A stretch of 59,501 bases of DNA, taken from assembly GCA_016192345.1 (NCBI GenBank), contig JACPUH010000036.1, forward strand, positions 1 to 59,501, given 5' to 3'. The position numbers were made by a program, and so were the translations under genes. Source of the stretch: Ignavibacteriales bacterium (lineage in GTDB: Bacteria; Bacteroidota; Ignavibacteria; UBA10030). This document shows, piece after piece, positions 45,567-55,248 of the stretch; positions within the stretch are counted from its first letter, which is position 1; the number at the start of each line of letters is the position of its first letter. The notes below the pieces were generated by a model that saw only the letters and a list, made by a program, of their open reading frames with translations, was not told the origin of the DNA and ran no database searches.

Positions 45567-46778
45567 ATGAAGAATGGACTGAAGTGGATCCTCTTTCTTT
45601 CGATTCCTCTTATCATTGGTTTTGGGATCGGCTATGCCATTAAACCGGCCACCGGGGCGATGCCCACGCCGACCGAAGCCGGGGAGCCTTTTCCCATCTC
45701 GGTGCAGGTGCAGGACAGGTCTCAGCAGGAAACCGACCAGATCTCAAATTCCCGCCAGAACGCCATCACCCGCGCGGTAGCCCGGGTGAGCCCCGCAGTG
45801 GTGGGGATCAACGTGACAGAGGTTCGCGAGCAGCAAGGCCTGATACCGAACGATCCTTTCTTCCGTCGGTTTTTCGACCAGGACCCGTTCTTCCGTCAAT
45901 ACTTTGGAAACCGGAAGTATGAGGTGAAAGGGCTTGGCTCCGGCGTCATTATCTCGCCGGACGGGTATATTATCACCAACGATCACGTCGCCGGCAACGC
46001 CACAGAAATTACGATCACCCTCGTCGGTGGGAAGCGATTGAAGGCCGAATTGATCGGAACTGATCCCCTCTCCGATGTGGCCTTGTTGAAGGTGGATGGA
46101 AACGATCTTCCCTATGCCACCCTTGGGAATTCCGATGAGGTGGTGATTGGGGAATGGGCGATTGCCCTGGGGAATCCATTCGGATTATTTGAGATCAACG
46201 ATAAGCCCACCGTGACGGTAGGGGTGATCAGCTCGACCGGTATGAACCTCGGCCGCCAGAACAACCGGGTCTATCGTGATATGATCGAAACCGATGCAGC
46301 GATCAATGGTGGGAACAGCGGCGGGCCTCTGGTGAACAGCCTCGGAGAGGTGGTGGGGATCAATACCTTGATCTTCACCGGCGGGGTGAGTCAAACGTTT
46401 GTCGGGTACGGATTTGCAATTCCCGTCAACAAGGTGAAACGAATTGTGGCCGAGCTGAGGAAGCGCGGCAAGGTGGAGCGGGATATCTGGACCGGTTTTG
46501 AAGCACAGCAGGTTGATGCCCGTGTCGCCCGGTATTTCGGTATGGCGCAGGTCCAGGGGGTTATCGTGAGTGATGTGTTTCGGAACGGACCTGCGGAGAA
46601 GGCCGGGATCAAAGTGGGCGACATCATCCTGGAGATTAGCGGCGAAAAGATCAACTCCGAGGAGGAACTGTTCGCCGTCCTCAACGACGCTCGGCCGGGA
46701 GATACGCTCCGGTTGAAGGTCTATCGCGAACGAAAGGAAGTACAGGTGCAATTACGGGTTGAACAGAAATCATCCTAA
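45567..46778 (+). CDS. DegP/DegQ-like serine protease, single PDZ
   Basis: A 403-residue periplasmic HtrA-family protease. N-terminal signal anchor (LKWILFLSIPLIIGFGIGYA), a trypsin-like domain with catalytic triad H140 (ITNDHV), D170 (LSDVALL) and S251 (GGNSGGPL), and one C-terminal PDZ domain (from about 300; GVIVSDVFRNGPAEKAGIKVGDIILE). The single PDZ and N-terminal anchor are closer to DegS/HtrA-like members than to two-PDZ DegP. The LA-type loop contains two DPFFR(R/Q) repeats (96-110). It follows the PlsY-like gene by 3 bp and may be co-transcribed with it and purB. Confidence 0.94.
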   Translation: MKNGLKWILFLSIPLIIGFGIGYAIKPATGAMPTPTEAGEPFPISVQVQDRSQQETDQISNSRQNAITRAVARVSPAVVGINVTEVREQQGLIPNDPFFRRFFDQDPFFRQYFGNRKYEVKGLGSGVIISPDGYIITNDHVAGNATEITITLVGGKRLKAELIGTDPLSDVALLKVDGNDLPYATLGNSDEVVIGEWAIALGNPFGLFEINDKPTVTVGVISSTGMNLGRQNNRVYRDMIETDAAINGGNSGGPLVNSLGEVVGINTLIFTGGVSQTFVGYGFAIPVNKVKRIVAELRKRGKVERDIWTGFEAQQVDARVARYFGMAQVQGVIVSDVFRNGPAEKAGIKVGDIILEISGEKINSEEELFAVLNDARPGDTLRLKVYRERKEVQVQLRVEQKSS

Positions 46779-46796
46779 ACCGGAAAGAATCAAGCG

Positions 46797-48092
46797 TTGA
46801 TCGCACGATACACTCGCCCCGCCATGGGGAAGATTTGGGAGGATGAAAACAGGTTTCGGGTCTGGCTCGAAATCGAGCTCCTCGCATGCGAAGCGCAGGC
46901 GGAGCTTGGGGTAATCTCGAAAGAAGCGGCACAGACCATTCGTGCGAAAGCGAAGTTCGATGTGGGACGGGTCCTGGAGATCGAGAACGAGGTGAAGCAT
47001 GACGTGATCGCTTTTCTCACGAATGTGGGGGACCATGTCGGACCCGAGTCGCGCTTCATTCACGTCGGCATGACCTCCTCCGATGTCCTCGACACGTCGC
47101 TGGCGGTGCAGATGAAACAGGCGGGGGAGATGCTGCTGTCCGACCTGATTGCCCTGCAGGAGGTTCTGGGTCGGCGGGCGAAGGAATTCAAACGGACGGT
47201 GATGATGGGGCGCACGCATGGCATCCACGCCGAACCGATCACGCTCGGGCTGAAATTCGCCCTCTGGTACGCAGAAACGGCCCGGAACATTGAGCGTCTG
47301 AAACGCGCGATCTCGACCGTCTCCGTCGGCCAGATCTCCGGGGCGGTTGGAACCTATCAACATCTCGATCCCTTCGTGGAGCGTTATGTGTGCGGAAAGC
47401 TGGGACTTCAGCCCGCCCCCATCTCCACCCAGGTGCTCCAACGCGACCGCCACGCCGAGTTCATGAACACCCTCGCCCTGTGCGGCTGCTCTCTGGAAAA
47501 GTTTGCTACGGAGATTCGCCATTTGCAGAAGACCGAGGTGCTGGAGGTGGAGGAATATTTCTCGAAGGGGCAGAAGGGCTCATCGGCCATGCCTCACAAA
47601 CGGAACCCCATTACATGTGAGCGCATTGCCGGACTCTCCCGCGTCCTCCGGGGGAATGCTCTTGCCGCGATGGAAAATGTCGCGCTGTGGCATGAACGGG
47701 ATATCACGCATTCCTCCGTCGAAAGGGTGATTGTTCCGGATAGCTGCATCCTGCTGGATTATATGCTGACGCAGTTTACCACCATCGTCGATCAGCTCCT
47801 GGTCTATCCGGAGGCGATGACCGCCAACATGAACCGGACGAACGGCCTGATTTTCTCCCAGGAAGTCCTCCTGGCGCTGACCAGGAAGGGGATGAAACGG
47901 GAGGAGGCGTACAAAGTTGTTCAGGAAAATGCCATGAAGGTCTGGGAGACAAAACAGAGCTTTAAGGAATTGCTGGCACAAAGTCCCGAAATCTCCAAAC
48001 TCATTCCATCGCATGAACTCGAAGAGTTGTTTAATCCGCAGCGAAGCTTGAAACGCGTTGACTATATCTTTGAACAAGTTGGTTTAAACTGA
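46797..48092 (+). CDS. purB: adenylosuccinate lyase
   Basis: A 431-residue PurB of the fumarase/aspartase superfamily, acting twice in purine synthesis (SAICAR and adenylosuccinate cleavage). Seen: ARYTRPAMGKIWEDENRF at the N terminus, MTSSDVLDT, GRTHGIHAEPITLGLK (general acid His), and the signature GSSAMPHKRNPITCERI. Length is standard. The start is TTG at 46797, preceded by GGAAAG; homologs begin at the same place. It lies 18 bp after the protease gene. Confidence 0.96.
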   Translation: MIARYTRPAMGKIWEDENRFRVWLEIELLACEAQAELGVISKEAAQTIRAKAKFDVGRVLEIENEVKHDVIAFLTNVGDHVGPESRFIHVGMTSSDVLDTSLAVQMKQAGEMLLSDLIALQEVLGRRAKEFKRTVMMGRTHGIHAEPITLGLKFALWYAETARNIERLKRAISTVSVGQISGAVGTYQHLDPFVERYVCGKLGLQPAPISTQVLQRDRHAEFMNTLALCGCSLEKFATEIRHLQKTEVLEVEEYFSKGQKGSSAMPHKRNPITCERIAGLSRVLRGNALAAMENVALWHERDITHSSVERVIVPDSCILLDYMLTQFTTIVDQLLVYPEAMTANMNRTNGLIFSQEVLLALTRKGMKREEAYKVVQENAMKVWETKQSFKELLAQSPEISKLIPSHELEELFNPQRSLKRVDYIFEQVGLN

Positions 48093-48106
48093 AAGCTTGA
48101 ATCGGC

Positions 48107-49600
48107 ATGGCAAAGAAATTTCAAAATTATATTAATGGAAAGTGGGTTGACGCTGCATCAAGCAAGACGTTCGAGAATCGCAATCCTGCCAACTGGGACG
48201 AAGTGGTCGGAGTATTCCCCCTCTCCGGTAAGGAGGAAGTTCATCAAGCGGTGAAAGCGGCCCGGACCGCTTTTGAATCGTGGCGGCTTGTGCCTGCACC
48301 GAAGCGGGGAGATATCCTGAAGAAGGTCGGTGACATCCTGACGGCGCGGAAAGAGGAGATCGCCCGCCTGATGACCCGTGAGATGGGAAAGGTGCTTTTG
48401 GAAACCCGCGGCGATGTGCAGGAGGGAATTGATACAGCGTACTATGCGGCATCGGAAGGGCGGCGTCTGTTCGGGCACACGGTCCCATCCGAGCTCCCGA
48501 ATAAATTCAACATGGCCATCCGCGTCCCCATCGGCGTAGCTGCCATCATCACGCCATGGAACTTCCCGATGGCCATCCCCACGTGGAAGATGTTCCCCGC
48601 GCTTGTGTGCGGGAATACCATGGTGTTCAAGCCGGCCTCCGATACCCCTGCCACAGCGACCCTCCTGGTGGAAGTGTTCCAGGAAGCGGGCATTCCTGCG
48701 GGAGTGGTAAACCTGGTGCATGGCGGAGGCAATGAGGTCGGGATGGCCTTGGTCGAGCACCCAGATGTCGACCTCATCAGCTTCACCGGATCGACCGCGG
48801 TCGGAAAAAAGATCTCCGAAATCGCCGCCCGCACACTCAAGCGGGTGTCCCTGGAGCTTGGCGGCAAGAATGCCCAGATCGTGATGGACGATGCCAATCT
48901 CGATCTCGCCCTTGAAGGCGTGCTTTGGGGCGCTTTTGGCACGACCGGTCAGCGCTGCACGGCTACCAGCCGACTGATCGTCCATGAAAAGGTGTACGAC
49001 AAGTTCCTCTCCATGGTGGTCGCGAAGGCCGGAACACTCCGCCTCGGCGATGGGTTGCAGGAGAAGGTGGATGTCGGTCCCTGCGTGAACGAACGCCAGC
49101 GGGCAACGGTGGAAGAGTATGTGAAGATCGGCGTGCAGGAGGGGGCTACCATTGCGGCCGGCGGGCATAAGGCGACCGGTGACGGTCTCGCGAAGGGCTG
49201 GTTCCACGAACCGACGGTGCTGGCGGGGGTCACGTCCACGATGCGCGTTGCACGGGAGGAAATTTTCGGCCCTGTTCTCTCCGTCATGAAAGTAAAGTCA
49301 CTGGCGGAGGCGATCACCGTTGCCAACGACACGGTCTACGGTCTTTCCTCTTCGATCTACACCCAGGATATCAATAATGCCTATGCGGCGATCCGCGACA
49401 TCAAGGCCGGTATCACCTATATCAATGCCCCAACGATCGGGGCCGAAGCCCACATGCCCTTCGGCGGGGTGAAGGAGACCGGCAACGGCCACCGCGAGGG
49501 GGGATGGACCGTGTACGATTTCTACAGCGAGTGGAAGACGGTGTACGTCGATTACAGCGGACAACTCCAACGAGCCCAGATAGACAATGCTGACAATTAA
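48107..49600 (+). CDS. aldehyde dehydrogenase, probable aminoadipate-semialdehyde dehydrogenase
   Basis: A 497-residue NAD(P)+-dependent aldehyde dehydrogenase with TPWNFPMAIPTWK, FTGSTAVGKK, general base E250 (SLELGGKNA) and nucleophile C284 (GQRCTATSR), and a C-terminal PFGGVKETGNGHREGG. By sequence alone it is a generic ALDH; the lysine 6-aminotransferase encoded next to it produces alpha-aminoadipate semialdehyde, which makes this the likely oxidising partner (to alpha-aminoadipate). It starts 14 bp after purB. Confidence 0.88.
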   Translation: MAKKFQNYINGKWVDAASSKTFENRNPANWDEVVGVFPLSGKEEVHQAVKAARTAFESWRLVPAPKRGDILKKVGDILTARKEEIARLMTREMGKVLLETRGDVQEGIDTAYYAASEGRRLFGHTVPSELPNKFNMAIRVPIGVAAIITPWNFPMAIPTWKMFPALVCGNTMVFKPASDTPATATLLVEVFQEAGIPAGVVNLVHGGGNEVGMALVEHPDVDLISFTGSTAVGKKISEIAARTLKRVSLELGGKNAQIVMDDANLDLALEGVLWGAFGTTGQRCTATSRLIVHEKVYDKFLSMVVAKAGTLRLGDGLQEKVDVGPCVNERQRATVEEYVKIGVQEGATIAAGGHKATGDGLAKGWFHEPTVLAGVTSTMRVAREEIFGPVLSVMKVKSLAEAITVANDTVYGLSSSIYTQDINNAYAAIRDIKAGITYINAPTIGAEAHMPFGGVKETGNGHREGGWTVYDFYSEWKTVYVDYSGQLQRAQIDNADN

Positions 49601-49723
49601 GTACGAAGGTCGACCTTTTATCGTTTCATTGTACGAGCACCAGGAGTTTTTCTAACGGGCGTGGGAACACTCCGTTCTGTGTTGAGAACCCATTCCACGA
49701 ATATGAAAAACCTGAGGTGTGCT

Positions 49724-51157
49724 ATGTCAGACAAAGTCATCGCGAAAATTGATCGTTCCACCTCCGCCGGCAAGGAGTTGTTTAATCCTTCTTTTTCCTC
49801 GTCGGCCGGAAAGCCCACCACGAAGAACCCCGTTGTCATCTCCCCGACGGACGTGCACGCAGCCCTCTCCCGGCATATGCTGGTAGACGGCTTCGACCTC
49901 GTCGTCGATTTGAAGCGGAGTCAGGGTTCGTATCTGTACGATTCCCGGTACAATAAGCGCTATCTCGATTTTTTCACCTTCTTTGCCTCAGGCTCCGTCG
50001 GGATGAACCACCCGAAGATGACTTCTCCGGAGTTCCTGGAAAAGCTTGGGTATGTCGCTGTCAACAAACCCTCCAACTCTGATGCCTACACCGTGGAGAT
50101 GGCAGAGTTCGTGGAGACCTTCGCCCGTATCGCCAAGCCGGAATACTTCCCGTACGTCTTTTATGTGGACGGGGGAGCGCTGGCCATCGAGAACGCGTTG
50201 AAGACGGCCTTCGACTGGAAGGTCCGGAAGAATTTTGTCCGAGGGTACACCGAGGAACGTGGCCGGCAGGTGATCCATTTCCGCCGCGCGTTCCATGGCC
50301 GCAGCGGCTACACCCTTTCCCTGACGAACACGGACCCGACAAAGACCAATTATTTCCCGAAATTCAAATGGCCCCGCATCCATAACCCGGCGGTCCGGTT
50401 CCCCTTGAACAAGGAGAACCTTGAACAAGTGAGGAAGGAAGAAGTGATGGCCATGCAGCAGATCAAACAGGCCATCATCAACAATCCGGACGACATTGCC
50501 GCGGTCATCATCGAGCCGATACAAAGTGAAGGGGGCGATCTCCACTTCCGGAAGGAATTTTTCCTTGATCTCCGCCGCGTCTGCGATGAGAGCGAAATAC
50601 TGTTGATCTTCGACGAAGTTCAGACCGGCATCGGCATTACCGGGAAGATGTGGGCCCATGAATATTTTGTGCAGCCGGACATGGTCGCTTTCGGCAAGAA
50701 GACGCAAGTCTGCGGCTTTATGAGCAGCAAACGGATCGATGATGTGATGGAGAACGTGTTTCATAAACCGAGCCGCATTAACTCCACTTTCGGCGGTAAC
50801 CTCGTCGATATGGTCCGCTTCCAGAGGGTCCTGGAGATCATCGAAGAGGAACAGCTTATTGCGAACGCGGCCGCCGTGGGGACGCATCTCCTTCAGCAGA
50901 TCGAGGGGCTCGAGCACGAGTTTCCGGAACTTCTCTCCAACGCCCGTGGAAAGGGGCTCCTATGTGCCATGGACCTCGACACGGCTCAGAACCGGGATCA
51001 GTTGCGGATCAAGGCTTACGAAGAGGGGCTCATCCTGATTGGGTGTGGAGATCATAGCATCCGTTTCCGGCCTCCCTTGAACCTCAGCAAAGAGGAGGTG
51101 GACGCAGGAATGAAGATTATCCGTGAGGCGCTTAAGGAGATCAGTCTCGGGGAGTAA
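49724..51157 (+). CDS. lat: L-lysine 6-transaminase
   Basis: A 477-residue class III PLP aminotransferase of the lysine epsilon-aminotransferase type, transferring the epsilon-amino group of lysine to 2-oxoglutarate. Seen: GSVGMNHPKM, VDGGALAIENALKTAFDWK, RRAFHGRSGYT, LLIFDEVQTGIGITG and the PLP lysine in FGKKTQVCG. The ATG at 49724 is preceded by GAGGTG; two upstream Met codons are in frame but lack a ribosome binding site. It is 123 bp after the aldehyde dehydrogenase gene. The pair would degrade lysine to alpha-aminoadipate. Confidence 0.92.
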   Translation: MSDKVIAKIDRSTSAGKELFNPSFSSSAGKPTTKNPVVISPTDVHAALSRHMLVDGFDLVVDLKRSQGSYLYDSRYNKRYLDFFTFFASGSVGMNHPKMTSPEFLEKLGYVAVNKPSNSDAYTVEMAEFVETFARIAKPEYFPYVFYVDGGALAIENALKTAFDWKVRKNFVRGYTEERGRQVIHFRRAFHGRSGYTLSLTNTDPTKTNYFPKFKWPRIHNPAVRFPLNKENLEQVRKEEVMAMQQIKQAIINNPDDIAAVIIEPIQSEGGDLHFRKEFFLDLRRVCDESEILLIFDEVQTGIGITGKMWAHEYFVQPDMVAFGKKTQVCGFMSSKRIDDVMENVFHKPSRINSTFGGNLVDMVRFQRVLEIIEEEQLIANAAAVGTHLLQQIEGLEHEFPELLSNARGKGLLCAMDLDTAQNRDQLRIKAYEEGLILIGCGDHSIRFRPPLNLSKEEVDAGMKIIREALKEISLGE

Positions 51158-51184
51158 GGCCACACTCACCGGCGAAAGGAAGGC

Positions 51185-52030
51185 ATGGAAACGCGACAGC
51201 ATAACTCGGTCGGGTCGCTTGAGATCAACATGGATCTTGTGAAAGACCTGCTGGTCCGGTTCCTCCGTGATGAGACGGGGAACGCCGGCTTTCATAAAGG
51301 GGTCATTGGAATTTCGGGAGGCGTCGATTCGGCCGTCAGCGCCTTTCTCGCAGCCGAGGCTCTCGGAGCGAAGAACCTCATCGGTGTGCTGATGCCCCAT
51401 GCATCGAGCAGCCCCCAAAGCCTCAAGGATGCGAGGTCCGTGGCGGAGAAGCTCGGGATCCGTTCCGAGTTGGTCGATATTTCCCCCATGGTGGATGTCT
51501 ATTGCCATCAGCACAAGATCACCGATCGTGTGCGGCGCGGCAACATCATGGCCCGGATGCGGATGATCGTTCTGTACGATATCTCGGCCCGGGAGAAAGG
51601 GCTGGTGATCGGAACGAGCAACAAGACCGAGTTGCTGGTCGGGTATGGGACCCTCTTTGGCGATACAGCCTCGGCCCTTAACCCTTTGGGCGACCTGTAT
51701 AAAACGCAGGTTTGGCAGCTTGCGAAGAAGCTCGGCGTCCCGGACCCGATCATCGGCAAGAAGCCGAGCGCGGATCTGTGGGAAGGACAAACGGACGAGG
51801 ACGAAATCGGGTTCCCTTACGCCCGCCTGGATGCGTTGTTGTTTCACCTGATCGATGAGCGGCGTTCGGAGGAGGAGTTGAAGGTACTGGGCTTCGATGG
51901 CAAATTCATCACGAGGATAAAGGAGCTTGTGCGAAAGAGTCAGTTCAAGCGTAGGCCCCCCTTGATCGCCAAAATTTCCTACCGTACCCTCAACGTCGAT
52001 TTCCGGTACGCCCGCGACTGGGGAATGTAG
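51185..52030 (+). CDS. nadE: NAD+ synthase, ammonia-dependent type
   Basis: A 281-residue NadE amidating deamido-NAD+ to NAD+. The N-type ATP pyrophosphatase motif GISGGVDSAVSAF is present, with GTSNKTELLVGYGTLFGD and PSADLWEGQTDEDEIG later on. There is no N-terminal nitrilase/glutaminase domain, so free ammonia is the likely donor. It follows the aminotransferase by 27 bp. A perfect palindrome (52030-52051) starts on its stop codon. Confidence 0.95.
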   Translation: METRQHNSVGSLEINMDLVKDLLVRFLRDETGNAGFHKGVIGISGGVDSAVSAFLAAEALGAKNLIGVLMPHASSSPQSLKDARSVAEKLGIRSELVDISPMVDVYCHQHKITDRVRRGNIMARMRMIVLYDISAREKGLVIGTSNKTELLVGYGTLFGDTASALNPLGDLYKTQVWQLAKKLGVPDPIIGKKPSADLWEGQTDEDEIGFPYARLDALLFHLIDERRSEEELKVLGFDGKFITRIKELVRKSQFKRRPPLIAKISYRTLNVDFRYARDWGM

Positions 52031-52051
52031 GTCGGGTCTCCAGACCCGACC
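52030..52051. repeat. perfect palindrome after nadE
   Basis: ggtcgggtct and agacccgacc pair perfectly around a 2-nt centre, beginning at the last base of the nadE stop. No T-tract follows. It could be a terminator or a small palindromic repeat. Confidence 0.65.
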
Positions 52052-52144
52052 GGAACGAACTTGGGACCTATAAATTGCACAGAGGTAACACCCCCACAAG
52101 TGTGTGGTTCTTGATTAATGCTCGATCGTCTACTTCGGTGCACC

Positions 52145-52834
52145 ATGTCTTCTGAAACCTCTCCCGGTACGCTCTATCTCGTTGCAACCCCCATCGGCAA
52201 TCTGGATGACATCACTTACCGCGCGGTGAAGGTCCTCTCCTCGGTCGATCTCGTTGCCGCCGAAGACACTCGCAAGACGAAGATCCTGCTCGACCACTAC
52301 GGCATTGTGAAGCCGATGGTGAGCTACTTCAACTATAATGAACGCCAGCGTGCACCCCAGCTGATCGCGCGGCTGTTGCATGGGGAGTCGATTGCCGTGG
52401 TTTCTGATGCCGGGACGCCGGGGATTTCCGATCCTGCTTTCTACCTTGTCCGGGAAGCCCTCGCACAATCCATCCCCATTATTCCCATTCCCGGAGCCTC
52501 GGCGTTCATCTCCGCACTGATCGTCAGCGGCCTCCCGACGGACCGGTTCGTGTTCGAGGGATTCCTCCCTCAGAAGAAGGGGAGGAAGACCAAATGGGAA
52601 TCGCTTCTCACCGAATCCCGCACCATCGTCGTCTATGAATCCCCTCATCGGATTCTTAAAACGCTCGCGGAGATTGCGACGTACTTCGGCGACCGCCGGG
52701 TCGTCGTGGCAAGGGAACTGACCAAGAAGTTTGAAGAGATCGTCCGTGGCCCCGTAAGCCTCGTTCTGGAGGAGCTTTCCAAAAAGCCCACCCGTGGGGA
52801 GTATGTCGTCATTATCGAAGGCTTTCAATCCTAA
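52145..52834 (+). CDS. rsmI: 16S rRNA (cytidine(1402)-2'-O)-methyltransferase
   Basis: A 229-residue SAM-dependent methyltransferase of the tetrapyrrole-methylase fold that modifies C1402 of 16S rRNA. Diagnostic: GTLYLVATPIGNLDDITYRA, AEDTRKTKILLDHYGI, VVSDAGTPGISDPA, and VFEGFLPQKKGRK. The ATG at 52145 places the conserved core 8 residues from the start, as in homologs; an upstream ATG (52118) would add 9 residues. Neither has a good ribosome binding site. The groES promoter follows 29 bp after its stop. Confidence 0.95.
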   Translation: MSSETSPGTLYLVATPIGNLDDITYRAVKVLSSVDLVAAEDTRKTKILLDHYGIVKPMVSYFNYNERQRAPQLIARLLHGESIAVVSDAGTPGISDPAFYLVREALAQSIPIIPIPGASAFISALIVSGLPTDRFVFEGFLPQKKGRKTKWESLLTESRTIVVYESPHRILKTLAEIATYFGDRRVVVARELTKKFEEIVRGPVSLVLEELSKKPTRGEYVVIIEGFQS

Positions 52835-52862
52835 GGCCACAGATTTCTTAAGAAAATCCCTC

Positions 52863-52891
52863 TTGACATCTCACTTTCAGACCCCTATATT
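52863..52891 (+). promoter_or_regulatory. groESL promoter
   Basis: Consensus TTGACA (52863-52868), a 17-bp spacer and TATATT (52886-52891). The transcription start would fall in the CIRCE operator directly downstream. The long leader (about 85 nt) ends with a strong AAGGAGG ribosome binding site (52966-52972). Confidence 0.85.
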
Positions 52892-52892
52892 G

Positions 52893-52919
52893 TTAGCACT
52901 CTTTTTGGTAGAGTGCTAA
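52893..52919. promoter_or_regulatory. CIRCE operator (HrcA binding site)
   Basis: TTAGCACTC (52893-52901), a 9-nt spacer and GAGTGCTAA (52911-52919): the perfect CIRCE inverted repeat bound by the heat-shock repressor HrcA. It overlaps the expected start of transcription of groESL, so HrcA would block initiation until heat or misfolded proteins titrate GroEL. Confidence 0.97.
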
Positions 52920-52980
52920 TTCAAAACACAACGCTTACCTAAGTTGTTTCATCATAAACATTTACAAGGAGGTTACACCT

Positions 52981-53277
52981 ATGACATCACTCAAGCCATT
53001 GGCAGACCGTGTCGTCGTAAAGCCGTCAGCGGCTGAGGAGAAGACCAAGGGAGGCATCATCGTTCCCGATACCGCAAAGGAAAAGCCGGTATGGGGGGAT
53101 GTGATTGCAGCCGGACCGGGGCGCTACTCCGAGGATGGAAAGCACATTCCGATGGAAGTAAAAGTCGGTGATCGTGTGCTGTATGGCAAGTATTCGGGGA
53201 CGGAAGTCACGATTGACGGTGAAGAGCTCCTCATCATGCGTGAAAGCGACATTTTTGCCCAGATGCCGAAGAAGTAA
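52981..53277 (+). CDS. groES: co-chaperonin GroES
   Basis: A 98-residue GroES that caps the GroEL ring. Seen: [33 protein letters not shown] with the mobile loop, [30 protein letters not shown]. It has the strongest ribosome binding site of the window (AAGGAGG, 8 nt before ATG) and is controlled by the CIRCE operator. A hairpin lies between it and groEL. Confidence 0.98.
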   Translation: MTSLKPLADRVVVKPSAAEEKTKGGIIVPDTAKEKPVWGDVIAAGPGRYSEDGKHIPMEVKVGDRVLYGKYSGTEVTIDGEELLIMRESDIFAQMPKK

Positions 53278-53284
53278 TGCGATG

Positions 53285-53312
53285 CGGGGTCAGAGCTTCG
53301 GCTCGACTCCCG
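53285..53312 (+). terminator. groES-groEL intergenic hairpin with UUCG tetraloop
   Basis: cgggg-tc and gagc pair with gctc, ga and tcccg around a TTCG loop closed by C-G, the unusually stable cUUCGg tetraloop; one base bulges on each side. It is followed by atctttt. It starts 7 bp after the groES stop and is 55 bp before groEL. It could attenuate, process or protect the mRNA and so set the GroES:GroEL ratio. Confidence 0.6.
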
Positions 53313-53355
53313 ATCTTTTCCAAGGTTTGCACTATCAAAGCTCACTCATTGTTAA

Positions 53356-55005
<1,650 letters not shown>

Positions 55006-55014
55006 GATACAGCA

Positions 55015-55049
55015 GTGTGAGTTCAAGGTTCCAAGTTTAAGGTTTGAAG
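55015..55049. repeat. heptad (7-bp) degenerate repeat array 3
   Basis: Five in-register units: gtgtgag, ttcaagg, ttccaag, tttaagg and tttgaag. The tttaagg/tttgaag units resemble the TTTAAAC block of arrays 1 and 2. It starts 9 bp after the groEL stop. Confidence 0.6.
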
Positions 55050-55177
55050 TTGTTTGGAACGTGAACGATACTTTTCAAGAACCCTTCCGTTCGAATGCCT
55101 TGAATGTTTTAGTTCGGGGAAAGAGAGGAGGGGTTTTTTATTCAATTCAATACAGGCCTCTGGACGCGCCGGTTACC

Positions 55178-55206
55178 TTGCTTGTCCTTCCTTTATCATC
55201 TATATT
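55178..55206 (+). promoter_or_regulatory. putative dnaG promoter
   Basis: TTGCTT (55178-55183), a 17-bp spacer and TATATT (55201-55206). The 19-nt sequence shared with 26565-26583 begins 10 nt later, so it would form the very 5' end of the mRNA. The dnaG ATG is at 55249. Confidence 0.55.
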
Positions 55207-55215
55207 CTCAGCCGT

Positions 55216-55234
55216 GGGCGACGAGTCTCATCGC
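55216..55234. repeat. second copy of gggcgacgagtctcatcgc
   Basis: Identical over 19 nt to 26565-26583. Here the right end (tcgctc) is no longer a perfect complement, but a gcga/tcgc stem remains. It lies between the dnaG promoter and start codon. Confidence 0.7.
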
Positions 55235-55248
55235 TCGAAAAGTGTCCT

